A DNA stretch of 64,000 bases, taken from the NCBI GenBank assembly GCA_001600415.1, contig BCJX01000009.1:82282-146281 (forward strand). The letters are read 5' to 3'. This DNA is from Pascua guehoae. Lineage: Eukaryota; Basidiomycota; Tremellomycetes; Trichosporonales; Trichosporonaceae. Under the pieces are notes generated by a model. It saw only the letters and a program-made list of their open reading frames with translations, searched no databases and was not told the DNA's origin. Position 1 is the first letter of the stretch. Every line of letters begins with the position of its first letter. The position numbers and the translations under genes are program-made. Shown piece by piece: positions 45,988-56,414 of this stretch.

Positions 45988-46075
45988 GATTGCATAGTAT
46001 AGTGGTTAGTACGCTTCGTTGTGGTTGCTTCAATGCCGATCCGAAGAGACCGCTGTTCGATTCAGCGTGCAGTCA
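45988..46075 (+). tRNA. tRNA-His(GUG) with 16-nt intron
   Basis: Cloverleaf on the plus strand: acceptor GATTGCA/TGCAGTC, D arm GTAT-AGTGGTTA-GTAC, anticodon stem CTTCG/CGAAG, T arm CGCTG-TTCGATT-CAGCG, discriminator A. The anticodon loop starts TTGTGG; removing 16 nt (TTGCTTCAATGCCGAT) after base 37 gives TTGTGGC, identical to the yeast tRNA-His loop, and the D arm matches too. The base before the acceptor is G (45987), so the extra G of tRNA-His may be in the precursor, though it is normally added enzymatically. Confidence 0.93.
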
Positions 46076-46087
46076 CGTCAAGACTTA

Positions 46088-46092
46088 TTTTT
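46088..46092 (+). terminator. Pol III terminator of tRNA-His
   Basis: Five T starting 13 bases after the tRNA 3' end, consistent with RNA polymerase III termination. Confidence 0.65.
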
Positions 46093-46292
46093 GCTTTTGC
46101 AGTCGCCACCGCCCCACCATCTTGCTGCCTGCCTGCTGCATGCTTGGCAAGTTGCAATCCTAGGCACGTGCACGGCGTCCTGGCGGAACCAACCTGCACC
46201 CAGCGGCTAGTGGCTTCGACGCGGTGGAGGTCCTCCATCGTTGCCACTCGCCTTCAGTTGTACACTTACACACTTACCCACATCTACCCACC

Positions 46293-48052
46293 ATGAACTG
46301 CGCGTCGGAAGCAAACGGCCACGACCACCACTCGCACGAGCACGAGCACGGGCACGGGCACGACCACGGGCACGAGGGCCACGACCACGACGTGCCCCTC
46401 GAGGCGGGGCCGTCGGACACTCTGTACCCCGTGATTGACACCGAGCACGTTGTTGCGCTCAATGCCGAGGGCGGCGGGGAGAGGGGGCGCGTGGTTATCA
46501 AGTATGTGGGGGGTGGGGTGGGGAGGACATAGGCGTGGTGAGGGCATAGACGTGGGCTGACGGCAGGGAATGGGCGGAGCGCGAGGATGAGACTGTTGTG
46601 AGTATGCGCGGGGTGCGAGGGATGGTAGACGGAGAGGGAGGTGTAGAGATGGGGTTGAGATGGGGTAGAGAAGAGGGTAGCCAAGGATCGAGGGAGGGGC
46701 AGAGGGGCAGAGGAGCAAGCAGGACAATAGCTCACACACAGTGGCTCGAGAGCGACTGCGACGACTCGCTCATCCTGCACAGTACGTCCTTAACACGTCT
46801 GTGAGCTGATAAAATACTGACCCGCAGTCCCATTCACGGCGAGCGTGGCGCTGCGGTCCATCACGCTCAAGGCGGGCCATGGCGACTTTCGCCCCTCCGA
46901 GATGCGTGTGGTGGGTACCATCCGAGTGTGGCTGTCGCTGCACCTGGCCATGAGCTGTGGGCCCTACAGTCCCTATACATACGCCTCACGATGACCTCCT
47001 CTGCCATGCTCTGCTCATAACCACCTCATGGCCCTGCACCCCGCCCGACACGCCCGCCGCTGACAACCTAGTTTAACAATGGCGCGGGGCTAGACTTTTC
47101 CGACGCCGAGGGGCGCACGCCGACGCAGACGTTCCATGTCGTCGAGACGCGCGAGGGCGCAGAGTACCAGGTCAAGTGAGTCTGCCCGTCGATCAGAGTC
47201 TGCGGAGAGAGAGGGGGGGGGGGGCGTGGTCGAGTGACGAGCGGTGACGGGGGTGTGGTTAATGGCCGAGTGACCCGCGGAGAAGATATTCGGGTCGACT
47301 AGACGAAAAGCTATAAATTCAACTGACACCCACTCCCAGGGCGGCAAAGTTTGCTTCGTGCACGTCGCTGGCGCTCTTCTTCCCCCACAACGTGTCCGAG
47401 GGCGAGGACGAGGAGACGACGCGCATCTTTTACGTCGGGCTGCGGGGGAGCTGGCGGCCGGTGGGTACTGTCAGAGGCGACGGGATGCGTGAGGTGGAGA
47501 CGAGAGGGAATTCTGTGGGGAGGAGGGAAGGAGGACGGGATGGGAGAAAGGGGGGGGGGGAGGAGGAGTGGCAGAAAGGAGACAGTAAGAGACAGAACAG
47601 GAGGGGACAGACGAGACAGGAGGAGACAGGAGGAGACAGGAGGAGACAGGAGGAGACAGGAGGAGACAGGAGGAGACAGGAGGAGACAGGAGGAGACGGG
47701 AGGAGACGGAGAGGACAGCATGGAGACGGGCGGCGAGGACGAGCGACCTGGCGAAAGACAGAGAAGATGAGAGGCGACATAGCCCGAACCGAGACGTCAG
47801 GCGAGAGGCGGTGCACACCAAGCCGGGGGATGCTCCAGTCTGACACCCACCCCCGACAGTGGGACAGGGACCATGCCATTCCAACTTGCCCATGACCAGA
47901 TACTCCCAACCTACTCTTATCCACAGACCCCACGCTGACAGCAGTTGCCGAAACGCCCCGGCGCAGAGATTGTCTACGAGGCAGTACCCCGCCCGTCAGA
48001 CCACAAGGTCAAGGGCGCGTCCGAGGCGAGCGCGTTCCGGCCGGGCATGTAG
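46293..48052 (+). CDS. PITH-domain protein (PITHD1-like)
   Basis: The PITH domain is the C-terminal module of thioredoxin-like proteins that binds the proteasome; stand-alone versions like this one are widespread. Seven exons: 46293-46501, 46567-46597, 46742-46781, 46828-46910, 47072-47175, 47340-47460 and 47945-48052, giving 231 residues. A His/Gly/Glu/Asp-rich head (SHEHEHGHGHDHGHEGHDHD) could bind metal. Domain motifs: DTEHVVALNAEGG, VVIKEWAEREDETVWLESDC, DDSLILHIPFTASVALRSIT, LDFSDAEGRTPTQTFHVVET, FASCTSLALFFPHNVSE and TRIFYVGLRGSWRPLPKRPG. The last intron is 484 bp and carries a 10-bp repeat array. All phases close over 696 nt. Confidence 0.93.
47601..47710 (+). repeat. 10-bp minisatellite (AGGAGACAGG)n
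   Basis: Seven perfect copies at 47621-47690 with degenerate copies on both sides. Inside the last intron of the PITH gene; the array is purine-only apart from the C. Confidence 0.95.
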
Positions 48053-49849
48053 GCGGGCAAAATCCCGAGCTGTACAGAAGACGCGGCCGAGAGATGTATC
48101 CTGCGGCGCGAGGCGCTGCGACATGCATGCTGTAATAGAGACGTTTGTGTCCCGCGGAACGCTACGTGGGTGTGTGAGGGGAGAGCGTTCCCCTTGCTGT
48201 AGAGTGGGTGGGAGGCAATGTTCCATTTGAGCATCAGATGTGAAGATGGTTGCTTTACTGGACGATAAACATGCTGAGCTGGACATAAGAGGGCCTACTC
48301 ATTCGCTTGACAACGATAGCCCTTCTTTGCCCACTATCCCTTTGAAAACCACAATGTGCTGCCATCTGCCCTGTTCCACTACCTTGCTGCGAGCCGAGGT
48401 CACCATGCACCCCTGTCCATGCCGCGTCTATGTTGCTGTCTGGTCGCCGAAGGTTTCCTCTTACCCATTTGCTTGCATTCCATTTCCTCCTCCATTTCCT
48501 CCTCCATTTCCTCCCCCATTTCCCCCTCCGTTTCCTCCTCCATTTCCTCCTCCACCTCCTCCCCCATTTCCTCCACCTCCATTTCTCCAGCGCCTCCCCC
48601 CCGGGCCCACCTATTCCGCGAGCCCCCGCCACGTCTGGGCCAACTATGAGCACATAGCATGTCTCCTCTAGGTCAAGCTGCCACCGCGTCTTTCCACTCG
48701 GCAACTGGCCTTGCTCGAGCAACTCACCACCACATCCCACACGCTGAGGGACGTCCTCGTGCACGATAACGACCTGCGCATGGCAGATACAGTCCCGACA
48801 ACTATATTCTCCAGGCTGTTAATGCCAAAGTATATATGGACAGAGACACAAACCAATGCGGTACTGTTCCGTGGTCCCTGGTCTAGTAGCGCCAACGTCA
48901 AGTCCCGGCACCAATCCGAGCATCGCACAAACACCCTCATAAATTCGACTCTTATGTTGTGCTACGTCCCTTCCACGGTGCCTCAGTAAACATCCCAGAG
49001 CTCACTTGCACGACAACTTGAACAACAGCCCGCCCAACCGCTCCAGCCCAAGCTGCTGCACTGACCGACCACGACGGCGAGAAATGGCAGAGCGAGGATG
49101 GCAAGAAGCGATCGAGGCGAGAGGCGAGTCTTGTGGAAAAGGGACTTCTGGTAGTGGTCCAGCGTGCAGAACGGCTTACGGCAGCTCTGGGTGGCGCACA
49201 GGGCAGGCAGGCAGTGAAGCCAGCTGCGGGTTTGCCTTGCTGGTTCATGGTGCCCGACGTCCGGCACCCAGAGAGCCGACCACCTGCCGACGACCGTGGT
49301 GGGTTGATCACGTTGTTCTTGATACTTGGGTGGGCGGGTGTAACACTGGCCCATGCCAGTCCACAGGCCCATGCCAGTCCACAGTTGTTATTACCATCTC
49401 CGTTCTCGTCTCCTCACCCGTTAGCAGTGCAGTATGTTATTGTTATCTCGGTTCCCCTTCCCTCACCCAGAACTGTTGTCAGATCGACTTAGCTCGGTTA
49501 TGGCGTCAATGACTCGGCCATCTTGCACGCCGATCTGCATCCCAACGCCTTCAGACAACTGATTAGCGGCAGCATTACGAATGAATTCATCACAGCTCAG
49601 TACAACCGAAAGAAGGGATCTAGACGGCGCGGCGGCGCCGCGAGCCGACACGAGGGGGACGCGAGCTACGCGGGCGCGCAGGCGCCAGTGTGGGGGTAGT
49701 GTACGTGTTTGCGAGTGCGCAAGACGAGTGGGGGTAGTACCGGTCGTGATCAACGATCGCGCGGACAAGTTGGAGAGAGCCATCCGTTCGTTGCCGTTAA
49801 CCGTGGGCGAGTTTGGTGCGCCGCGTGTGAGACGGGCCGGGGATGGTGC
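48053..49849. other. Convergent region PITH / CYSTM
   Basis: About 1.8 kb between facing stop codons. It contains a 12-bp pyrimidine minisatellite at 48478-48590 and a direct repeat CCCATGCCAGTCCACAG near 49350-49384. No gene is recognised. Confidence 0.5.
48478..48590 (+). repeat. 12-bp degenerate repeat CCATTTCCTCCT
   Basis: About nine imperfect copies, intergenic. On the minus strand it reads as an open Glu/Met repeat, which is an artefact of the repeat and not a gene. Confidence 0.9.
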
Positions 49850-50649
49850 TTAGAAGAGGCATGCACCGAGATCGAAACAGAGCATGGCGGCACAGCATGC
49901 GGCTGTTTGTTAGCGGTGGAGCTAGGGAGAGAGCGGCACAGGGAGTAGCAAGTGTGGAAGGGTGCGAGGGGCATCAGGTACTCACCAAGACAGCCCATAC
50001 CGCCCGCTGCGGCGGCACCGCCGCCTCCTGGTCGCTGCTGCTGGACGTAGATGGGCTGGCCCTGGGGCTGGTACTGCATCTGGGGCTGCTGGCTGGGTGT
50101 GTTAGCTGGGAACGGGGAGAGGTTTGGTATGCAGGGTGGGGTGGGTGAAGCTGGGTGTATGAAGCGGTGGGGGGTGGAGCTGACACCGTGGTGTGAACGG
50201 CCGTGCAAGTGATAGACGCTCGCAGACACCTCGGTGCGGCAAGCGGTGCATGGTACCACCTTCACCCTCGTCCTCGGTCCCCATCTACTTGTCGAGCTGC
50301 GCACGCGGCCTCGCACCACGCCGGACTGCGCAGCCCACGCCGCAGCGTCCACCGCTTCACCACCACGACACACCCCATCTCCACGACAGCCGGAAAACCA
50401 CAACAACTCACCCGTACTGCTGCTGCTGCCATCCCTGTGGCATGTGTGCGACGGGGTACCACTTTCCGTCCGACGCCTGGTACATCTGCTGGTTGTTCTG
50501 TCCGTCAGTGGGTGTTCGGGGCCACGTCGACCGTGCGCTGTGCAGACGCGCAGACGGGGAAGCGGTGGCATGCACGCGAGTGGTGACTGAAGGCGAGGAG
50601 GGAAGGGGGGAGGGGGGTCACCACGCCGTCAGAGGTGACTCACGTTCAT
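49850..50649 (-). CDS. CYSTM (cysteine-rich transmembrane) microprotein
   Basis: Small tail-anchored membrane protein of the CYSTM family, linked in other fungi and plants to stress tolerance. Four exons: 50644-50649 (just MN), 50412-50497, 49986-50092 and 49850-49902, giving 83 residues. The head is Gln/Tyr/Pro-rich (QMYQASDGKWYPVAHMPQGW, then QQQQYGQQPQMQYQPQGQPI), followed by GGGG and Ala runs and the family's C-terminal module GMGCLAACCAAMLCFDLGAC with LF at the end. The Cys-rich hydrophobic end and Gln/Tyr/Pro head are diagnostic. All four pieces keep phase (252 nt) and each intron has consensus ends. Without splicing no open frame of this protein is visible, so annotation pipelines could miss it. 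Confidence 0.88.
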
Positions 50650-53600
50650 TGTTGTTGGATGTAGATGCGGATGAGTGTGAGTAGTGTAGTGTAGATGTGG
50701 AAAGGGAGATGGAGCGAGTGAAGGGTGGTTCAAGTGGCTGTGGGTGGCTGGGAATGGGACGCCAAGGGAATCCGGCTCAAATACATACGATTTCAACCTT
50801 TTCTGGGTGGCAAATGTGGCGGTGCAACATGGGTATTACAAAAAGTCTAATACGGATCATGTTACGTAATTGAAGCTGTTCCCTATGACCTCATCGCCTG
50901 GTTTGTCCCTTTGACGGCCATGCCCGGCCCCGCCTAGCCCCCTTCGAGACTGTTCGAGGCTCGAGTGGCGCCAGGCGCGCCTAAGGGGCAGTGGGAGGCG
51001 AGGCCACCAGCAATTGCCAGCCAAATATTGCCGACATGGCGGTGTTGTCGCGCAGCATAATTGAAGTGAGCACATGAACTGTCTGCGAGGGCCGGCCAGC
51101 TTGATGACTGCCCTCCTGCTTAAGTATACGCATCCCGGTCTCGGATGCATTGATCTGTTGGCGGAATGCGTCCTTTTTTTAGCACAGCCGACGGGGGCGA
51201 GGCCAGTGGTAAAGAGGCCAAAGAGGTGTGCCATCATGCCATCGTGTGCTGTCCTGCCACATGCCACAGTGGCACAATTGCCTCGACGGATGTCTGCCTG
51301 GGCATTGTTGGGCAATATCTGTGTCCTGGCTTTCGCCACCTGTGCCCATCAGCATGCATGTGCGTCCAGGTACAGCCCACCCGCCGTGGCTCCCCAAGGC
51401 ATACTCATGCCTCAGCTGCGAAACACATGCGAAACGCCCAGTCCGCAGTGTCACCTCTCGCACCCCGCACCTCGCTCCCACCCCCATCGACACACAGCCG
51501 AGCGGACACGAGTCACCGTGCACAGCCAAACACGATAGAGCTGCCTAACTGATGCCTAAAGTGGGTGTTGGTGTAAACACTGCCTGTGCGGGACGCAGCA
51601 CCCGTGTGAGAAAGGATGCCTTTGGGACAGACAATGACAGCCCCGTTGCAACAGCACAGAGCTCGTGGAGCAAGCTCGCACCAGGGGCCCAGTTGTGTTT
51701 AAAGCTTGTGGTCAATCAAGCATGCGTGGCTCCAAAGCCGGACGTGCAGAGTCAGTAACGACGAGAGTACACTTAGTGACAAGTTGTGACAAGTCGTAAA
51801 CGAGCCACTCGGACCTCTGTGCCTTCGCTTGCTTCACGGACACCTTGTCGTATCCTATCATATGCATATCGACCGACGAGCTCGGCTGTGCGGTGCCATT
51901 GCGACATGGGATAAGCCATAGTTGGTGCGAGCGACGCCATCGAGTGTCTGAGCGGCGGCTATGGTGACGGTGACAAGCAAGCAAACAATGTCTCACAGCC
52001 ACCGCGGTGCCTGGCTTCAACTGAGGGGCCCATATGGGCGCTTGCGCGCGCTCGCTCACGCGTGCGTCACACACACGCACACACGGAGACGGACAAATAC
52101 CTCGCCAGCTCCGTGATCGGCAGGACGGGACAGCGAGCACGTCCGGCACGCCTCGGCGCTGACTCGCTGGCGAGGCACGCTGGCCGTGTCAACCTCCGTG
52201 CTCGGCGCCTCCGGGCCGCCACCACCCGCCAGCGGAACCTCCGCGCGGCCATGCGCTGATTGGCACATGTGCACAACGACGCATTGTTCTTGCCCCCCTT
52301 GTCACCCTTTCCCTACGGTGACCCTTCACGTCACCCCTTTGTTCGCCCCTCACCTTGGCCTGGCTATCTGTGGCACTCGTCGCGCCGCCGGCGCCGTTCA
52401 CGCCACCGGCGCCGCCACGTCACCAGCTCGACTTTTTTTCAGTGTCTGGCGGGTTGCTTCTTTTTTTGCAATATTGTATTGTTCAGAAGCATGCATCGTG
52501 CCAATCACTGCATGTCATTGTGCCACAGTGCCACATTGACTTTTCCTGGGAGAAGACACCACGACGGTGATCGGTCCACCCCTGCCAAGGTTGCCACCAC
52601 GACGCCTTTGCGAGCTACGTACGGAATGCCACGCGTGTTCGGTCTTCCGTTTCCCGTCAAGCACCCGTCAAGCACTGGAATGAGTGTTATTGTGATATTT
52701 CAGAAGCAGGTATTGGAAAGCGGCATTGGTACGTCGAGTTTGCCCGTCGCTGCCCCGTGTCGCGTCGTCACCTCGCCATCGGCCAGTCACAGCTCGGCAG
52801 GGCACGGGTAATGCAAACGTTCGGAAAGCTCGGAGAGGCTCGATAGTGGCACTGTCAACATTGACGGTGCCACACCAACTCATGCACTCGACTCGAGGCG
52901 CCGCGCGCACGGTGCGTCGTCACATCCAAGGCGATCGAGATCAGAGCTCAAGAGCGAGGTTAAACGAGGATAGACAGCGAAACAAGGTGGTCATGGCGTC
53001 GTGCATACGCGGTAGAAAAACTGAATGCGAGGCACAAGCGGTGACTAACCATGTTGGGGCCACACCCTTATGCATGTCCCGTCCCACCCGAGTCTTGACT
53101 GCCCCGCGGCATGAGGGTAGCAGGGCCAGCAGGGCGTTGCAAGGGGCAACCAGCTATTCATTCCGCACCCGGGCACAAGGGATCTGGCTCGCCGACGCTG
53201 GCCGCAGCAGAGAGCAGAGTTGCAGCACAGGACAAGGGCAAGTCCCGGCCGGGGATATTTCGATGGCGTGCGCCAGTGGGTGCGAGATGAGAGCTCACCG
53301 AACCGGGGGCTCAAAGGGGGCTCGAAGGGGCCTCAAAGTTGAGGTTACGAGTGTCCCGAGGTTTGCGTTTCATGCAAATAAAATGATCATGGCCAAAATT
53401 GCCCATGCCCACGGGTCGACGGAAGCCCTTCGGCGCACACGGGGGCTCCGTGGGCTCCGTGGGCGCCTTGGGCACCATGGGCAAAACCTCGACACCTGGA
53501 CCGGTTACCACCGGGTGGAGGTGTGTTGATGCCTTGATGTGTTTTGACAGTCCCCACGCGGCGGCGCCGCGCCGCGGGACGCCGAAGCCGCCCTTTTCAC

Positions 53601-55611
53601 CTCCGGGGGGTTGAAATAAATTTCCACTGGGTTAAGTGATCGGCCACCGGTGGACGTGGGCAGGGCAACAATGGGTAGAGACTGCGGGTGACCAGGTGAC
53701 CACCGGCTACTTTGAGACGAGTGCATTTCGGGTATTACCCAAGCAGGCACGACGTGGGCGGCATCAAGCGGGGCATTGCGGATCAGCCAAAAAGCTTGAA
53801 TCTAACGGTTACTGCTCGCAAAAAAGTAACCGTTATAACCGTTGTACCGTATGGTCATTGTAAGCGCTTTTTCAAAGTACAGTAGTGCAACATGAACCCA
53901 TCATATCTATCGGAACAAATCGGATAAGTCTACAGTTGTTGTGCATGGGTTGCGAGACGACCCGAGTTGCCCAAGAGGGATGCCTGTGCACCAGGTGGAG
54001 GAATACAGATTAACAGACCGTGCTCTGAAGCGGGCACGGAGCGCGCGTGAACGACGTGGCGCGTGTCAGAATTTAAGAAGGGGCTGGGTGGTTTGTACCC
54101 GAGCGAGCGCGCGCGAGCAACTAGGGAGCAGCCATGGACTGTGCAAGGGCCGACAAACCAAAAGCGCTGCAAATCTACTGTACCAGTCTTTTTTGCTCGA
54201 GTCAGTTTAGCCCGAAAAACCTCACCTGTCAATCAGGACGCAAAAAAGACGTTGGCTGATTAGATGCTATCAATGACACCAGTAGTGTCACCATACGGAC
54301 GACCGGCTGCCCGACTGTGGCCTGCCCTCGGACAGGTCAGCCGGGCCGGCTGAGGGTGGGATTTATCGTTAATCTTCGGGTGTTGGTGTCAGCGAGTACG
54401 TGATTGGTTGCGAGTCGATCATGACCTGCAAAACCCCTACAGATTGAGCCCCAAGTGGGAGACGCGGTGGTTGGTCAACGGAGCTCCTTGAAATCTGGAT
54501 TTTGTTGGATATCGCCCCCTCCCCTCCCCTTGTGTGCCTGCGCGACTGTGCGCTGAATCGGCCAAGCAACTACAGGGTTACACAGAGGCCAGAGGGGGGG
54601 GAAGGCGAAGGAAAAAGAGACAGGGGCTTGAATGACCTTCCTTCGTCGATGCATGCCTGTTGGCCCTCCCTCGCGCCTCGCCCCCTTCTCCCTTTCCCTT
54701 TACCCTCGGGCGCTCTGGTACGTACCCGAGACGCCCTTTTGGCGCGACGGTGCAACAAGTCTGTCAGTCGGTCGCATTCCCCAATCTACTCTAGTTCGTT
54801 GGTGCCTTGGGCTCGGGTGCAGTGCAGTGCAGTGGGTCAAGGCAAGGCAAGGGGAATGCAAAGCAAGCAGTACGTGGTGTCGCCCGCCCGAACATCTACT
54901 CCGTATTGAGCCCCCCCCCTCCCCCCCCTCCCTGCCTCCTTGGCCACTCGCCCGTGCCTCGTGCAGCGGCAGCCGCCCACCCGCCCGTGCGGCACGGCCG
55001 TGGTTGGCATTATTGCCATTGCCGCACATCCGTACCTATTGCACCACCGCCACGGCCGCCAGCCAGCAGCGACGGCATTCGGGCCCATGCACCCACACCC
55101 AGGCCGACCAGCCAGCCCCCATCCACCTGCCCCAGTGCACCGCACCGCACTGCACTGCACTGACATGCCCACCCCCCCAACCCCTCCCATCGCGGTTTCC
55201 AAAGATTAGCACCGCGCCCCCCCTCTTCAGACTCATATCTCGTCTTCTTCTCTTTCTTTCTTTCTCTCTTTCTCCACGCTCCGCTCATTGTCGCTGCTCC
55301 GTGCCCCGCCCGCACCTGCACCTGCGTAAAAGCACCTGCACCTGCCCGCCTCGCTCGCCGCAACAACAACAACCACCACCACCCGCTTCCTCTTTTCCCC
55401 CGGATCCAGTTTATCACTGCGATTGGGACACCTAGCGATCCTTGAACCTCTTGGATCGTCTTACAAACGGCCGACCAAATCGACCGATAAACAGACAGAC
55501 GCAAACCCTTTTGTGCCGCTGTCTCGCTTGATCCACCAGCTTTTAAAAAGCGCCTGGTTCAGCCACTCCTTTACCTTCCCTCTCTCCTCGAGCAGTTTAA
55601 TCCACTGTACA
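50650..55611. other. Gene-free stretch of about 5 kb upstream of pyruvate carboxylase
   Basis: The longest region without a recognised gene. It holds the CYSTM promoter at the left. Frames of 100-267 codons occur on both strands, but none shows a known domain or plausible splice structure. A 10-bp-stem hairpin with AACGGTT words lies at 53804-53834. From 54880 to 55611 the plus strand is CT/CA-rich, leading to a TTTAAAAAG word at about 55541 and the first ATG at 55612. Confidence 0.5.
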
Positions 55612-55635
55612 ATGTCTGAGCAGAAGGCTACTTCG
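55612..55635 (+). other. Candidate alternative first coding exon of pyruvate carboxylase
   Basis: ATG with A at -3 begins MSEQKATS and runs straight into GTGAGT. Splicing to the CCACCCACCAG acceptor ending at 56462 joins it in phase 0 to [15 protein letters not shown] of the carboxylase, giving a 1201-residue form. The 108 nt between the CTGAC branch site at 56349 and this acceptor contain no AG. Confidence 0.5.
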
Positions 55636-56414
55636 GTGAGTGAGCGACCCGTGCGGAGACATCCCCCCTTGTCCCAGTTTTCCTTAGCATATGCTTGCGA
55701 CGTGGCCGAGGCCATGGCCGCCGGTTGGTCGGCGGTTTGCTGGTTGGTTGGTTGGGTGAGAGACGGCGCGGCGTCCCGTTTGGCCAGCTGGCTTTGCTGC
55801 TGTGGCGGTCGATTTGGTATTCCAACCGTCGACGACGCCACAGTGTGCCGCGGCGCGCGGCGTGTTCCCTCGCCGAGCTTGGACAGGCTCCGTCAAGCGC
55901 TCGCTTGCTGGCGTGCTCGCCCTCGCTTGTCATGTCTGGCCGACATGGCCGACGACGCAGTGGATACCCTCCGATCCCATCATGACGCCTCCACGGCCCT
56001 CGCGCCCGTCGTATGCCCCCACCCCACCGCTTTGGCGCCCCGCTCCTTTGTGCCCAGCTCTCCCAATCACCAGCCGCCGCGACCCCCCGCACTCCGCACC
56101 CTGCATACCTATCCTATGCACGCCCCACAGTGCCGGTGCCTCCGGCTACACGGCCTTTTCAGGTTGCCGCAGTACAATACCGATGACCGATCATCCGAGC
56201 CGCACTGGCCACTTTGACTGCACCCCCCTCACCCTTCTCTGTCACCCCCGCCCAACTTTCCCCCACCAACAAGGCCACGACCTTCCCTCCCCCCACTTCT
56301 TTCCCTTCTCTCTCCACGCCCCAACCCCTTCTCTTTAAAAGCCACGCGCTGACCACCTCTCCCCTCTCTGCACTCTCAAAACCCCACTCTTTGTCTCTGC
56401 TCGTGCTCCCTTCA

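Noticed and set aside
48400..48660. Glu/Met-repeat frame on the minus strand
   Set aside because: Product of the 12-bp pyrimidine repeat; no flanking gene structure.
52726..53529. 267-codon plus-strand frame in the gene-free region
   Set aside because: No recognisable domain, no leader or splice signals, Arg/Ser/Thr-rich as in shadow frames.
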